Origin: Adenophora triphylla var. japonica
Lineage: Eukaryota > Streptophyta > Magnoliopsida > Asterales > Campanulaceae
NCBI GenBank assembly: GCA_022495995.1
Contig: JAFEMH010001349.1
Span: 248,001 to 312,000, forward strand
Direction of reading: 5' to 3'
DNA length: 64,000 nt
A program made the position numbers and the translations under genes. This document shows positions 9,325 to 20,903 of this stretch, one piece after another. Position 1 is the first letter of the stretch; every line of letters begins with the position of its first letter. Under the pieces are notes generated by a model that was not told the DNA's origin, ran no database searches, and saw only the letters and a program-made list of their open reading frames with translations.

Positions 9325-11910
9325 GAGAGGGTCCTATTATAATGAGAACCAAATTTATATGAGAATCATGAGAACCACTAACAGTCATTGGATTAAAAAA
9401 CACATCAATGCTCCAGATTAAAAAAAAAAGATAGATGGGGTGGCATTTTCGTAATTATTGTGAACTAAATCCCCCTCAAATTTCAAAAAAAAATATCTCA
9501 ATATCTATAAGTCGAAAAAAATAATTCGAAAACACTGATTTTTTTGTCTTGACGAGACGATTCAAACTAGATCCCTGAAGATAGGATTTTGAAAAAATAA
9601 TATTGACTTATAGATTACTTAACTAGTGTACATTACTTAACTAGTGTATATTACTTAACTAGTGTGCACTAGTTATATGGCAAGTGTGCACGAGTTAATT
9701 ACTTAACTAGCTAGTGTACACTAGCTACCTAGTGTATACTAGCCAAATGCCTTAGGCAGCAGGACAAAGCATTGGGCCAAGTCCTTGTGTACGCTAGTTG
9801 TTGTAACTTAGTGTACACTAGCTAGTTATCTAGTGTACAATAGCTAGTTTTCAAGTGTATACTAGCTGTGTTGCTAGTGTAACCTAGTGTACACTAGCTG
9901 TGTTGCTAGTGTGCACAATTCAAAAATTGATTGCGTTTGAAAATTGATTGTTCAATATTATTTTTTTTAAAATTAGACGTTGTTCAATATTATTTTCGTA
10001 ATTAGCTAGTGTACTTAGCCCACTTGGCATGTATCAATCAAACCCATAATTTAGTTACAGCATTATCCACATGCAAAAAGGATGAAATACTACAATACAT
10101 CCCCATTAAGTACAGTTTCATGTCTACATCAAATGAACTGTTTGAAAGCAAATAATGAAAGCAAAGAGTGAAATCAAATGATACTCCTTCAGTTCCACAA
10201 TGTTTTATTTTGTCCCAAACTGAGTGAATCGTTTTTTCAAAGTTGTCTTCGATAGATATCAAAAAGGAGTGTCAGTCCAAAAAAAAAGTATCTTTCAGCC
10301 ACAAATGAGTGTCAACCATTTTTTACTTCATAAAATAACTTTGCATTTGGCTAGTGTACATTAGCTACCTAGTGTATACTAGCCAAATGCCTTAGGCAGC
10401 AGGACAAAGCATTGGGCCATGGCATTCCTTGTTAAAAAAAAAAAAATTGAAAAAGGAGTGAGGAGACATAAAGAAATGATTACTTGTTAAAAAAATAAAA
10501 AAATAAAATTAGGGTTGCAGCTGGCCATGGCATTCCTTTGCTGTGTTTGGGCCATTGCTTGTTGGAAAGTTACTGTCATTTCTTCGCATGAATATTTAAT
10601 ATTCTCTGAGGTGCTGTTTTTTTTTTTTTTATTTTTTGTGAGTTCCTTCAAAAAAAAAATTCAAAATGGTGCAATAATGGAAAAGGAAAATTTTGTTTGT
10701 GTGACAAAGATTGCTGTTTTTTTCCACCCACACAGTCACTTTTAACTGTATATATTTTTCTTTCTCTTAGTGAGGGAGTCAATTGAGGAGTACCTTGTGC
10801 TAATGCGGACATGGGACTGCTGAATGTCATTTAGATTTGTGTACATTACAATGTTCATCAGCCATGGCTAAGTACACTAGCTAATTAACTTAGCTAGTGT
10901 ACCCAAATTTAATTTCAATGTCATTTAGACACATAACAAAAAGAAAAGTAATAACTTAGCTAGTGTACCCAAGTTTAATTTCAATGTTCATCAGCCATGA
11001 CTAAGTACACTAGCTAATTAACTAGTGTATACTAATTAATTAGCTAGCTACACTAGTTAAGTAATGTACACTAGCTAGTTAAGTAATGTACACTAGCTAA
11101 TTAACTAGTGTTCACAAGGACTTGTGTATACTAGCTAGTGTACACTAGTTAATTAGCTAATAAAAATTACGGAAATGACAATGACAACTCTTTATTAGTT
11201 TAACTTTACTAAGATATTTCCAAATAAGGTATGTAATGCTCCATCCATTCCATGTCAAGAGTCCAACCAGGTGTCTGGCCAGTTCGAAGCTTAATTACTA
11301 ATTAATGACGTATTTGTCTGGTTGCATTTGGGGAATCAATGAATAGTTTAGCAGATATCTTTCACGAAAAAATGCATAAATAATTAAATAGAAGTGGCCT
11401 CCCTCGTATATATGTACCCAGCAACTGCGACATAGACATAGCTAACAATTAAAGAATATAGTGTATACTAGTTAATTAACTAGTGTACACTAGTTAATTC
11501 GCTAGTGTACTTAGTCATGGCGGATGAACATTGAAATTAAACTTGGGTACACTAGCTAAGTTGCTAGTGTACATTACTTAACTAGCTAGTGTACACTAGT
11601 TAATTAGCTAGTGTTTTAAAAATTAGACGTTGTTCAATATTATTTTTTCAAAATCCTATCTTTAGGGATCTAGTTTGAATCGTTTCGTCAAGACAAAAAA
11701 ATCAGTGTTTTCGAAAAAAAAATTCGACTTATAGATATTGAGATATTTTATTTTGAAATTTGAGGGGGATTTAGTTCACAATAATTACGAAAATGCCACC
11801 CCCTCTATTTTTTTTCTTTAATCTGAAGCATTGATGTATTTTTAATCCAATGGTTGGGTTTAGTTCTCATGGTTCTCATATAAATTTGGTTCTCATTTGA
11901 ATAGCTTCCT
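9325..11910. mobile_element. Mutator-like element with long inverted repeats and a palindrome-packed interior
   Basis: Left arm 9325-9600 and right arm 11640-11910 are ~280-bp inverted repeats (for example ATGAGAACCAAATTTATATG and its complement near 11880). Both arms carry the AATCCCCCTCAAATTTC-type segment and its complement. The outermost ~20 bp match poorly and the TA-rich flanks hide any 8-10 bp duplication, so the Mutator call is inferred from arm length. The interior holds roughly 35 copies of CTAGTGTAC-type motifs, many forming CTAGTGTACACTAG. An ~80-bp segment with GCCTTAGGCAGCAGGAC occurs at 9703-9780 and 10348-10425. No transposase or credible ORF, so it is non-autonomous. Confidence 0.7.
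9605..11610. repeat. Dispersed CTAGTGTACACTAG palindrome array
   Basis: Counted by eye: clusters at 9610-9735, 9785-9915, 10003-10015, 10348-10383, 10866-11160 and 11459-11610, usually spaced by TTAATTAGCTAG-type filler. Spaces without the motif are 10030-10340, 10430-10860 and 11170-11455. The 14-bp core is a perfect palindrome. Variants alter the centre (TATA, TGCA, CATT). Confidence 0.85.
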
Positions 11911-11927
11911 ATATATATATATATATA

Positions 11928-12215
11928 CTCCCTCCGTCCCATGTGAATGGGCACCAACTTTTTGGGTGCGGGAATTAAGGAAATGTAGGAGAGAGAAATA
12001 GGTGGAGAATGTGTTTGTGAGTATGAAGAATTAAATAGGAGAGAGAATGAGTGGGATGAATAGTTAGGAGAGAGAATGTTGTGAGTGTAAAAGTGAAGCG
12101 GGAGAGAGAATGAGTGGAGGGAATAGTGAATATTCTTTTCCATTTTGGGCAGTGCCCATTCACGTGGGACGTCCCAAAAAGGAAATAAGTGTCCATTCAC
12201 GTGGGACGGAGGGAG
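11928..12215. mobile_element. Stowaway MITE
   Basis: Ends CTCCCTCCGTCCCATGTGAA and the inverted GTGGGACGGAGGGAG, with TA on both sides. 288 bp, non-coding, purine-rich centre (AGGAGAGAGAATG repeats). Confidence 0.9.
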
Positions 12216-12225
12216 TATATATTAA

Positions 12226-12848
12226 TGTTGCAGAAAATATGTTGATCAGCCTACGTCTAGCAATTAGGTAGATCCACTGGCTTTAATTGACCTGAAACAG
12301 GAAACACACGACTAATCGGGGTGGTCTCCGGCTAAGACCCTCCGGCGTGAGAGTAAGTATTACGTGTATACCTTTATCAAACTGTATTGAGATTTGAATA
12401 GTAAAATAAGCATTACCTCTAAACGGTTGATCTAGTGAGGTATTTATAGGCTCTAATGAGAGATGTTGTTGTAGTAGGATTGTGCCAAATCCCTTGAATT
12501 ATGGGAAGAAAATAGGCATAACGTGTTCCGTGAATATAGGAGTCTGTTATGGAAAGAGTTATAAACGTAGTATGTCTCTATAGGTCAACGTACGTCTCTG
12601 TGGGTCGAGGTTGCCCGAGTAAATCGAGATCTACCTGACTTCGTATCTTAGCCGGATAGAATGGTATAAGTTGACGATCGTATGTCGAACAAAGCTAGGT
12701 CGGGACCAAGGAGGTCGGACAATGAGCTAGGTCTACTGATCTTTGCTGCTGGGCCTTGGGCCTTGTAATAACTGAGTCGGCCTGCTTAATGACTCTGCTG
12801 TGTTAACGCCTGAATAGTTGGGCTTTGTATGTTGGGCTTAGCTCGTCA
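12226..12848 (-). repeat. Putative 3' LTR of the truncated Tat-type element
   Basis: Plus strand begins TGTTGCAG and ends GCTCGTCA, giving TG...CA ends and 623 bp. On the minus strand CCTATAAATACC (~12440-12452) is a good TATA box with the R/U5 side to the left. No second copy is in the window, so the ends are tentative. Confidence 0.5.
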
Positions 12849-13360
12849 CTTTTATTCCATTAAGTGGCTCCCAACTTTCTGGATTGACTTTGTCGACCAG
12901 GAAGTTATAAGAAATTTGATGAAGACTTAGGTAGGACGTAGCTAGATGCTCGAACTGCTGGAGAGTCGACCATGATGACGTGGCTTAATCTCGACCTTAA
13001 CTATTTTGACGGCCAGATCTGTTAAAGCGCCACAATGATGAGAAAATACGGCGCCTGGACAACTGTTTGGGAAACGGCGCCGACATTAATGGAGAGGATT
13101 GAACCGTTTGAAACCCCAAACCTTTCCAATTCAGGAAGGGGTTAGGAAAGGTATAAAAAACAAATCCTTTTCCTTTTCAATCTTTTATAAACTCCCAAAT
13201 CTGAGATATACCCCAGCAAGAACAAAGCAAGGCGATTTCTGATTTCCGGTGCATTCAGTCCTCCATTTCATTCCATATACCCTTTGTCTTCGAATCAATT
13301 AAAGTACTCCTCGATTTCCCTGCTTTTAGGTTTATTTCTGAGCTTTTCTTTACTTCTGCC
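12849..13360. other. Upstream region of the antisense extra gene
   Basis: No ORF. It probably supplies the promoter and 5' leader of the plus-strand gene that starts at 13361. A TATAAAAAAC stretch at ~13153 is a candidate TATA box. The leader contains pyrimidine-rich tracts near 13250-13350. Confidence 0.35.
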
Positions 13361-14935
13361 ATGGCTAGGAACTTTAGCTGTGAGAGAGGGGTTAGGTATG
13401 GGTATTGCTCCAAAAACCTTAGGGTTTATACCCGTAAGGATAGCCCATGGAAGGAGATGAGTAGGGACGAAGCTCGTGCCATCTTAAAAGCATGGGTTTT
13501 GTGTTATGGGGTTGTAGAGCTCCTAGGTAGAGAAAGCATAGGAGATCTGGAGGTGGACGACCGAAGGATTGTCCGCTTTCGTCTCGTCAATAAATTAATT
13601 GACCACTTCATTATGTTTTACCTTAGAGGACCCAGTAAACCACCATTCCCTAAAAATAGGATAGAGTTCCCAGGGGAATCTAGGTCGCCCATAGATAGTG
13701 ATTATCAAACTCCATCTAGTTCTGATTCCCCTGTTTCTTCTTCTTTTATAGATATGTCGACTCAAGGTTCCTCGAGCTCAGCCTCTAGCAATATCGTGGA
13801 CAAATTCTGCTCGAAGGTTGTGCCAGGTCGGAATGAGAGAGGCTATGTTGCTCCCAAGCTGCTCATTGGAAAGAAGAGTTCGGAGTCAAGAATAAACATC
13901 CTCTACGACTTATGTGAGATCAACAGGGAGGAGTTTAGGTTGACCCATTTTACGGAAAAACAAATGAAGATCCAATCATGGGCACATTGGGGTCATAGCT
14001 CGACTAGAGTCACATTCTTTTATGGTCAGTTTGAGGTCGGGCTACGCATTCCCTTAGATCCTTTTGTCTGTGAGTTTCTGGAGGGTATGGCCACTGTTCC
14101 CATGCAGCTGGGGGCTAACACTTGTAGGGTGCTTGTTTGCTTCGCAATGGTTTGTAGATTCTTGGGATTCGAGCCTTGCGTTCATGTTTTTAGATTTTTT
14201 TTAAGGTCGCGGTAGATAAGAGGTCGTTGGGGATCAGCACTCCGACCAAACATAATGCCCCAAAACTGTTGGTGAACTTTCCTGATAAGGTGTCTGGGTG
14301 GAACTCCCATTTGATATTGGTGGAAAGCAAGAGTGGATGGGAATTTCCTTTGCCCGATGCTACCACACAACCCCTGAAAGAAGAGGACTATTGGGTCCCT
14401 GATTAGGAGAGGGAGCTGACCCGTAGGTTGACCTTGATAGCCAGTAGGGGACCTATCAGCTGGGATATACTTGGGTCGAACAAAAACAACTTCATCCAAG
14501 CTAGGATGATGCTAGGTGGTGAGCGTGAGTGATAAGAAGAAAAGTAAGAAGGCTCACGGTGCCGCTAATGCACGAGCTAACAGAGAGAAGGAATCTGAGG
14601 CCAGAAACAAACTGCTGCCAAAGGAGGGCGCGGGGGTGGTTCCCATTGATGAGTCTGGGTCTGTGGACCCTATGGAGAATGATACCCCTCATATTCAGGC
14701 TGCTGGGGTAGAGAGTGAAGAGGTCGGCACTTTGACCAAGCCCAACTTGGACTCCGGTCCAGTACTTGAGGCTGCTGGGGCGGTCCCCCAACCTACTGCT
14801 GAGGTCGGATTTGTTGATCTGGAAGATGAAGAAGAAGAAGACGACCTTCCCCTCTCCAAGACAAAGAAAAGGTCGAGGCTCGGCCCAAGTCCCAAGGATG
14901 CTGGCTCTGATCCACCCACAATTTGAACCCCTCCA
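13361..14935 (+). pseudogene. Transposase_28-type (putative gypsy-type transposon) protein, 5' part
   Basis: The first frame (13361-14215) encodes 284 residues. Residues ~215-270 carry the hallmark of the plant Transposase_28 family: a FYGQFEVGLRIPLDPFVCEF stretch, then an A-P/V-M-Q-L-x-N-x-x-R-V-L-V pattern (here VPMQLGANTCRVLVCF). A T-run near 14191-14198 shifts the frame. The sequence then continues in another frame as PKLLVNFPDKVSGW, FPLPDATTQPLKEEDYWVPD and hits TAG at ~14404. A third stretch (14516-14926) encodes a lysine-rich and acidic linker ending EDEEEEDDLPLSKTKKRSR. Function of the family is unknown despite its name; it occurs as an extra ORF in gypsy elements. The 3' half is at 29753-30594. 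Confidence 0.75.
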
Positions 14936-14957
14936 GTTACAAGCACAGAGTTTGTGC

Positions 14958-14962
14958 AGGCT
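14958..14962. other. Target-site duplication AGGCT, left copy
   Basis: AGGCT directly before the LTR start TGTGAATG, matched by AGGCT at 29753-29757. Confidence 0.9.
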
Positions 14963-16999
14963 TGTGAATGTGTGCCCAAAATTTTTGTTTATTGGAATTC
15001 ACGCGAGTTTGAAGACATCCGAGTTATTTGAAAAACGGAGTCGCCACGCCATTTTGATTACCTCAAAACTTTGAAAAAAAGGTTTTATGGGTTCGGAGGT
15101 TAAGTTACCCCTTGGGAAGAACGTTTGGCGTTCACCCAAAGTGCCTTGCCGGAGCAAGTCTCCCTAGATTTCATTAATCGTGTTTGCTTGCGTGCTTTCT
15201 TTGTGTGCATGTGTTTGAAAATAAGGGGGGAATGTCCCAAGTTATCTTCCGGACGTACAAACCATTTGTTGGTTGTCGCTCGGGATTCCTTGGAATTTAT
15301 GTATTTGGGATTATGATCCCGTCCTCATCTTATGACTTATGATCATCGCATTTTTAAGCCTCGGGACCCTCGGGACTTGCGTGATCGAGAGAATGACTCT
15401 CTTTTGGGTCAAAGATGAGGTTCTTTAGGAAGGAATGTCCTTAGCCCATCAATCCTATGCTTTAAGACGGTCGAGCTCGTATAAAGGCTTCATACTCATT
15501 CTTAAGCGATAATCGGAGATATAGGGTTCAAGGTTATCCTTTTCCTAAAGAAATCATGAACCTTTAATGGAAGGAACGATGCAAAGATGAGAACTTTTAC
15601 ACCGGTCCATTCCAAGGTTGGGGAAAAGGGGAAATGCATGTAAAAATGATATTTTAGCAAAAAGATGGCATTTTGGTTTGAAAATGATGCATTTGATTGC
15701 AAATGGATGTTTTTTACGTAAAGAAATGATCTTTGTGCAAAGAGTGCATCTTTAATGTGAAAAGGGATTTAAAATGGAAAAGGAATGATTTTAATGCATG
15801 AAAAATGGGATTTAGGTGTAAAAGATGCACCTTTATGTATGAGAATGATATTTTAATGAAAAGATGACATAGTATGTACATAGATACTATCTAAATTGCA
15901 GATAGACATCAGGTTATAGCTTAAAGGGGTTTAACATCAGATTACAGCTTGAAACTGTGAAGCTTCTGCAACCGGCTACTTATGTCGCGTGACATAGGCT
16001 GCCTATGTCGCGTGACATAACTAGCCATTTTGCAGAGGCTTTACAACTGAGATTTGCAGAGGTAACAAGGCACCAAAATGGTCAAGTTACTTCACAAACA
16101 AATCTCAGGGAGCATGTTTAACAATAATGAACACTTCAAGAGGATGTGGATATGAGGGATCCACACTCATCTTGAGTGTTCATGCAAAAACCAAGTCAAA
16201 ACGAAGATTTTATATGAAATGTAATGAAATAAAATGTGGATCTGGGTAATATGAAGCTAAAGCATGCAACTTTAATCGTAATACTATATTATCAATGCAT
16301 GTAACACATAGATTTTATATTCAAAGGAAAATAGAGAGTGGAAAAGGGGTAGAAACTCGTTACCCTTGAAGATCCACAACTCCTATATCAAGTTAGATAT
16401 AGGAGCCTTCTAGCGTCCTCCTCCCGAGACCGAGTTCAGCCTTGGATCCTTGGGAACTCCTTGATTTCTTGATGTATGTGGGAAGTGTGTGTGTGGGAAG
16501 TGTGTGTGGGATGGATTTGGGAGGATTGAGGTGATTTGGGGGGGTATGTGAGGAGAGAGGAGGCTTCCTGGGTGTATTCCTATAGAGGGGGACTGAGGGG
16601 TGGAAGAGGTGTGTGTAAAATGAGAGGTGAAGGCCTCTATTTATAGGTCGCTGCATGGGCTTGTTATGTCGCACGACATAACAAGCCATAATCGCTTTCC
16701 TTCTAGAAATATGCAAGGTGGCATGGTTCTAGAACTTTTCCTGGCTGGTTATGTCGTGCGACATAAGTAGCCACTCGGATTCTTCTAGAAACATGCAAGG
16801 TGGCGATGCCTTTCTAGAAGGGTTTTGGGATTAAGAAAAACGTGTTTCTTAATCACCAAGCATTCCCTTCACCCTTAAAAGGCTTGGAACAAGCCCGAAT
16901 TGTTCCGGAACTTATAGGAAAATCCGGGAATTACCGGAAAAATTACCGAATTGCCGGGAAAATTAACCGGAAGGCATGAGCCAGATTTGGGTACTTACA
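14963..16999 (-). repeat. 3' LTR of the 14.8-kb Tat-type element
   Basis: 2037 bp, TGTGAATG to CTTACA. Minus-strand TATA box CTATAAATAG at 16637-16646. Palindromes with the TATGTCG...CGACATA form sit at 15980-15997, 16003-16020, 16664-16681 and 16749-16766. The end facing 14963 carries GAGTCGCCACGCC, a block also found inverted at the end of the solo LTR at 30978-35297. Confidence 0.93.
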
Positions 17000-17012
17000 G
17001 AAGCCCCTCGGC
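17000..17012 (-). other. Candidate polypurine tract of the Tat-type element
   Basis: The minus strand reads CCGAGGGGCTTC directly before the 3' LTR start TGTAAGTACC. The tract is weak but in the right place. Confidence 0.45.
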
Positions 17013-17335
17013 AACGTCACTTGCAAGGCGAGTGGGGTTGTCGATAGAAAAGGATCCAATCTGGCGAATGCCGAGACGGATTGGGTGACCCAGGTGGTCG
17101 AGTGGCTGAACCTTTTGGAAGGCTACCTACGTATCCCGGAGGAATCAAGCCAGGCCGTAGTTCGAGCATCACTAGATAGTTAGGAACGATGTCTAGGATC
17201 CTTGAGATTTTGACAATTCGGAGGCTGTCACCTGATTGACAATTAATGGAGGTTGTCACCTGAGGAAGCTAGAGCTTACATCACTATCTCTTTATGACGG
17301 AGATAGAGGTAACTTAAGTTGGGAAACTTGAGCGT

Positions 17336-17971
17336 ACGTCACTATTCGCGGATAGTGGTAGCACAATTTGAAATGATTTGGGCATTCGTCACTATTCGCG
17401 GATAGTGGTAGCACAATTTGAAATGATTTGGGCATTCGTCACTATTCGCGGATAGTGGTAGCACAATTTGAAATGATTTGGGCATACGCCACTATTCGCG
17501 GATAGTGGTAGCACAATTTGAAATGATTTGGGCATTCGTCACTATTCGCGGATAGTGGTAGCACAATTTGAAATGATTTGGGCATTCGTCACTATTCGCG
17601 GATAGTGGTAGCACAATTTGGAATAACTTGGGCATTCGTCACTATTCGCGGATAGTGGTAGCACAAGTTGAAATAACTTGGGCATGCGTCACTATTCGTG
17701 GATAGTGGTAGCACAATTTGGAATAACTTGGGCATTCGTCACTATTCGCGGATAGTGGTAGCACAAGTTGAAATAACTTGGGCATTCGTCACTATTCGCG
17801 GATAGTGGTAGCACAAGTTGAAATAACTTGGGCATTCGTCACTATTCGTGGATAGTGGTAGCACAAGTTGGAATGATTTAGGCATGCGTCACTATTCGCG
17901 GATAGTGGTAGCACAAATTGGAATGACTTGGGCATACACCACTATTCGCGGATAGTGGTAGCACAAGTTTA
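17336..17971. repeat. 50-bp tandem array (about 12.6 copies)
   Basis: Unit: ACTATTCGCGGATAGT, then GGTAGCACAATTTGAAATG, then ATTTGGGCATTCGTC. The first 16 bp form a near-palindrome (14 of 16). Copies differ by a few bases, with later ones using AAGTTG and AACTTGG variants. A degenerate starter copy lies at ~17278-17335. Tandem repeats near the 3' end are a known habit of Tat-lineage elements and can seed satellites. Confidence 0.95.
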
Positions 17972-18475
17972 GAGTTCTTGACAATTCGGAGGTTGTCACC
18001 TAATTTTGACGTTATTTCAGAGATTAAAGAACTTGATGATTTTTTGTAAAGAAAGTCGGATGTATCCTGATAATTTTTGTAAAAGAAGTGAATTAAAAAA
18101 ATGCCAAAGGCAAATAAAATGAGCCACGAGGGGGTAAACTTGTAAAATAAGCCTCGGGGGGCATTGGAGGGAAAATTTGATTGAAAATGCCAGTGGCACA
18201 AAGGACAAAACAGGCCTACGGGGGACAAAATTTGTAAAATGGAGCCTTCAGGGGCAAAATTGTAAAAACAAGCCACAGAGGCTTATTATGTCGCACGACA
18301 TAATAGGCCAGGTGAACAGATTTATTAAAAATCGCACGCCGCCATTTTGAAATTAATTTAGACTTGAAATTGAGAGGGAGGCGACGGCGAGAAGAGGGAG
18401 AGCAATCTCAGAGGGCGATTTGAGAGGGATCTAGAGAAATCAAACAAATCTTTAGTTCGATTCAACTTGGAAAAT

Positions 18476-20903
18476 GCCTCCTAGGCTCTATCCGACCAAG
18501 AGGGCTTCTCAACATGCCAACTTAGCTACTCGAAGAAAGGGGGTTCAAAGGAATCAACGGCCGTTTCTTCCGGAAGCACCAAGGGGAGATTTCTACCCAC
18601 AAATTTCGATGAGCATACTTCGGATGTTCTAAGAAGGAAGAGGTAAGAAACCTAGGTTTTTTGAAAATTTCTTTCAATTTGGGCGAAATTGATTTGAACC
18701 GATTTTTTTTTTTAGATCGTGCTATTGACATGAACTGGCATGTGAACATAGATTGACCTAGGAACTGTGATACTAGAATGCATGCTCTTAGATGATAGGT
18801 TTTGACCTATTTTTCATTTGAGACGATTTCAAGAAATAGCACGAAATATTAATATTTGTGCCATGTTTTCTTGCAGGGATTGCGCACCCGTGGCTCCCCG
18901 AGGTGATTGGCGAGGCTATGGGATAGCTTGCCGGGTAGCCAGGAGCAGTGGACTCGCCTAAGGGCCTTATTTACGCCGCCGGGCTAGGGCAATTTTTGAG
19001 ATGGCGAAGGCCATCTGGGGCACTCGAGAGGAGTGTGGATCTAGCGAGGGCATTCAGAGAGTTCTCGTGGGAGACCACTCACTCATTTCACTTCTCTTGG
19101 GGTGAGACGACAGTCACTCGCCGGACTTTGCGGTCATCACAGATCGCCTTTTACGGATGAGCCGCTCTACATAGAGGAGCCTCGTACAGGAGTTGAGCCC
19201 CACCTATTGGCCGATGATGATTTTATGGGCTTACTTGGTTTCGTTCCCGGATCAAGAAGGGGAATGGATATGAGTTGGGGGTGCTACATGGCCCGATTGA
19301 GGGGCAGAGCAGTGGACTACACCGTGGTAGATGATCCCGTTGAGAGCCGGCCGAGAGCCGAGAGATTGGCTAGAGCTTTTGTATGGGTAGGCTTTTCCGA
19401 CATGCCGTTCATCAACAGCGCATCTACCGCTTTGGTTTCACTATTGGAGCTTTTGAGAGCCCGGGATACCGTCGGGAATCTTTCCGGGGAGAGGCAGGCT
19501 TAGCCGAGATGTATTTGGCCCTAGATGACGTCACCGAGGGAAGGCGAAGTACTTCACCCGCTTTCATCCGGCTTTTGAGGTATTCTCTCACCTTGATTTC
19601 TTTTCCTTAGCGCATTTCATTATATCCCTTGTTTTCCCTGTTTTGACTTTTCTTCTCCTTTTCGTGCTTGGGCATACGAGTATTTTGGCTGTTATGAGTG
19701 GCGTATCAAGGATGAGTTTCCTGCCACCACTTTTTCCCGCTCTTCGTCGGTGGACGAAGGATGCCAGAAATGCACCAGACGCCGGAGGGCTCGAGGTGCA
19801 GGATTACCGCTTCTTATCATGATACGCCGACATGCCCGAGAGGGGTTCCACAAGAGGATGAGCTTGTTCCCTGGACCGGTCGTTATGGCGCTTTGGATTT
19901 AGATCACGCCGCGCACTTCACAGAGTGTCGCAAGCTACTGCGGGCTTGTCCGAGACGCCTTGTACTTAGGAGAGAGGGTGTATAGAAAGCATGGGCCGAA
20001 TAGGCACGCTCGGATCCCCGATGATCCTCCGCCTAGGATGTGGTTGCCTCGCCGGTTGGAGAATGTAGATGCTTTGATCGTAGGCATGGCGGCACATCTT
20101 TACACACGAGGGGGACTATACTATGTACGTGGCCATGCATCTTCGCTCCACGCACTGTGGTTGGTTACGGCGCTCATAGCGTGGGGCCTTCGACCGGCTA
20201 TGTTGCTAGACCTCCTTTGCCCCGACTTTCATTGATTATCGTGGTGGCGGTCGCATGAGGCGAGCTCACATTGATATGTCCCTGCACTCATCCTCATCCG
20301 TGCTCCCGCGAGGTTCTAGATCTGTAAGTACCGTTCCTTACGCCTCTTTGGATTGCTTGCATCTCTTTTTTTATTATCAAGAACCGCATTCCGACGCTTT
20401 TTATGTCTCGCTTGTAACAGTTCCCGCTCAAAGCTTACGTACATTTGACCAGGTGGCATATACCGGCGCCGTGGGCATGATTGGCAAGCTCCGTAAAGGC
20501 ATGAGTTTCTCGGAAGAATCGCTGCCGGTCACAGTGGTTCGATTGATATCTCTCCACCTGGCCAACCGAGAAGGAAGAAGAGCCGCTCCGATGACGTGGG
20601 CACCAGCGGGAGCACTAGAGGACCGACGCCTGACAAAGATCGCAAATGTGCCTCTTTACAGACTCCATTGAGATTGATGATGATGATGCTGAGGATGAGG
20701 ATGAGGATGGAGCTGAGACGGCCACGGACTATGAGCTTGACTCCACTGTTATCACCGAGCTCGACGACTATTACCGCACGGAGACCATAGCCTACGAGGC
20801 ACCTTCTGACGATCCCGACGATGAGCCGAGGAGGCCGAGGATGACGACGAGGATGGAGATGAGGGAGAGGATGATGAAGAGGGTGATGGAGAGGATCTCG
20901 TAG
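18476..20903 (+). pseudogene. Antisense plant-mobile-domain (PMD/MAIN-like) gene, decayed
   Basis: It runs opposite to gag. An ATG at 18476 opens a basic N-terminus. A likely intron runs from GTAAGA (~18642) to TTCTTGCAG (~18876). The next exon gives IYAAGLGQFLRW, then THSFHFSWGETTVT, and, after shifts, PDFAVIT and PFTDEPLY, the hallmark of the plant mobile domain (usual pattern H-x-F-x-W-G-E-M-T-V-T-L-x-D-F-A-x-I-T-G-L-P). Later pieces include AEMYLALDDVTEGRR, WAYEYFG and VPWTGRYGALDLDHAAHF. A C-terminal acidic tail follows (20670-20900). Several frameshifts and stops show it is not functional. PMD genes occur in plant genomes and have been captured by both DNA transposons and gypsy elements; host members act in silencing and development. 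A second intron may start at GTATTC (19579). Confidence 0.75.

Noticed and set aside
9325..11910. Helitron
   Set aside because: Long inverted arms at both ends and no CTRR-type 3' hairpin; Mutator-like fits better.
13020..14500. A host gene encoded by the 284-residue ORF
   Set aside because: The FEVGLRIPLDPFV pattern and the position antisense to a flanking LTR point to the Transposase_28-type extra gene of retroelements.
17336..17971. CRISPR-like array
   Set aside because: The whole 50-bp unit is repeated without unique spacers, and it lies in a plant retroelement.
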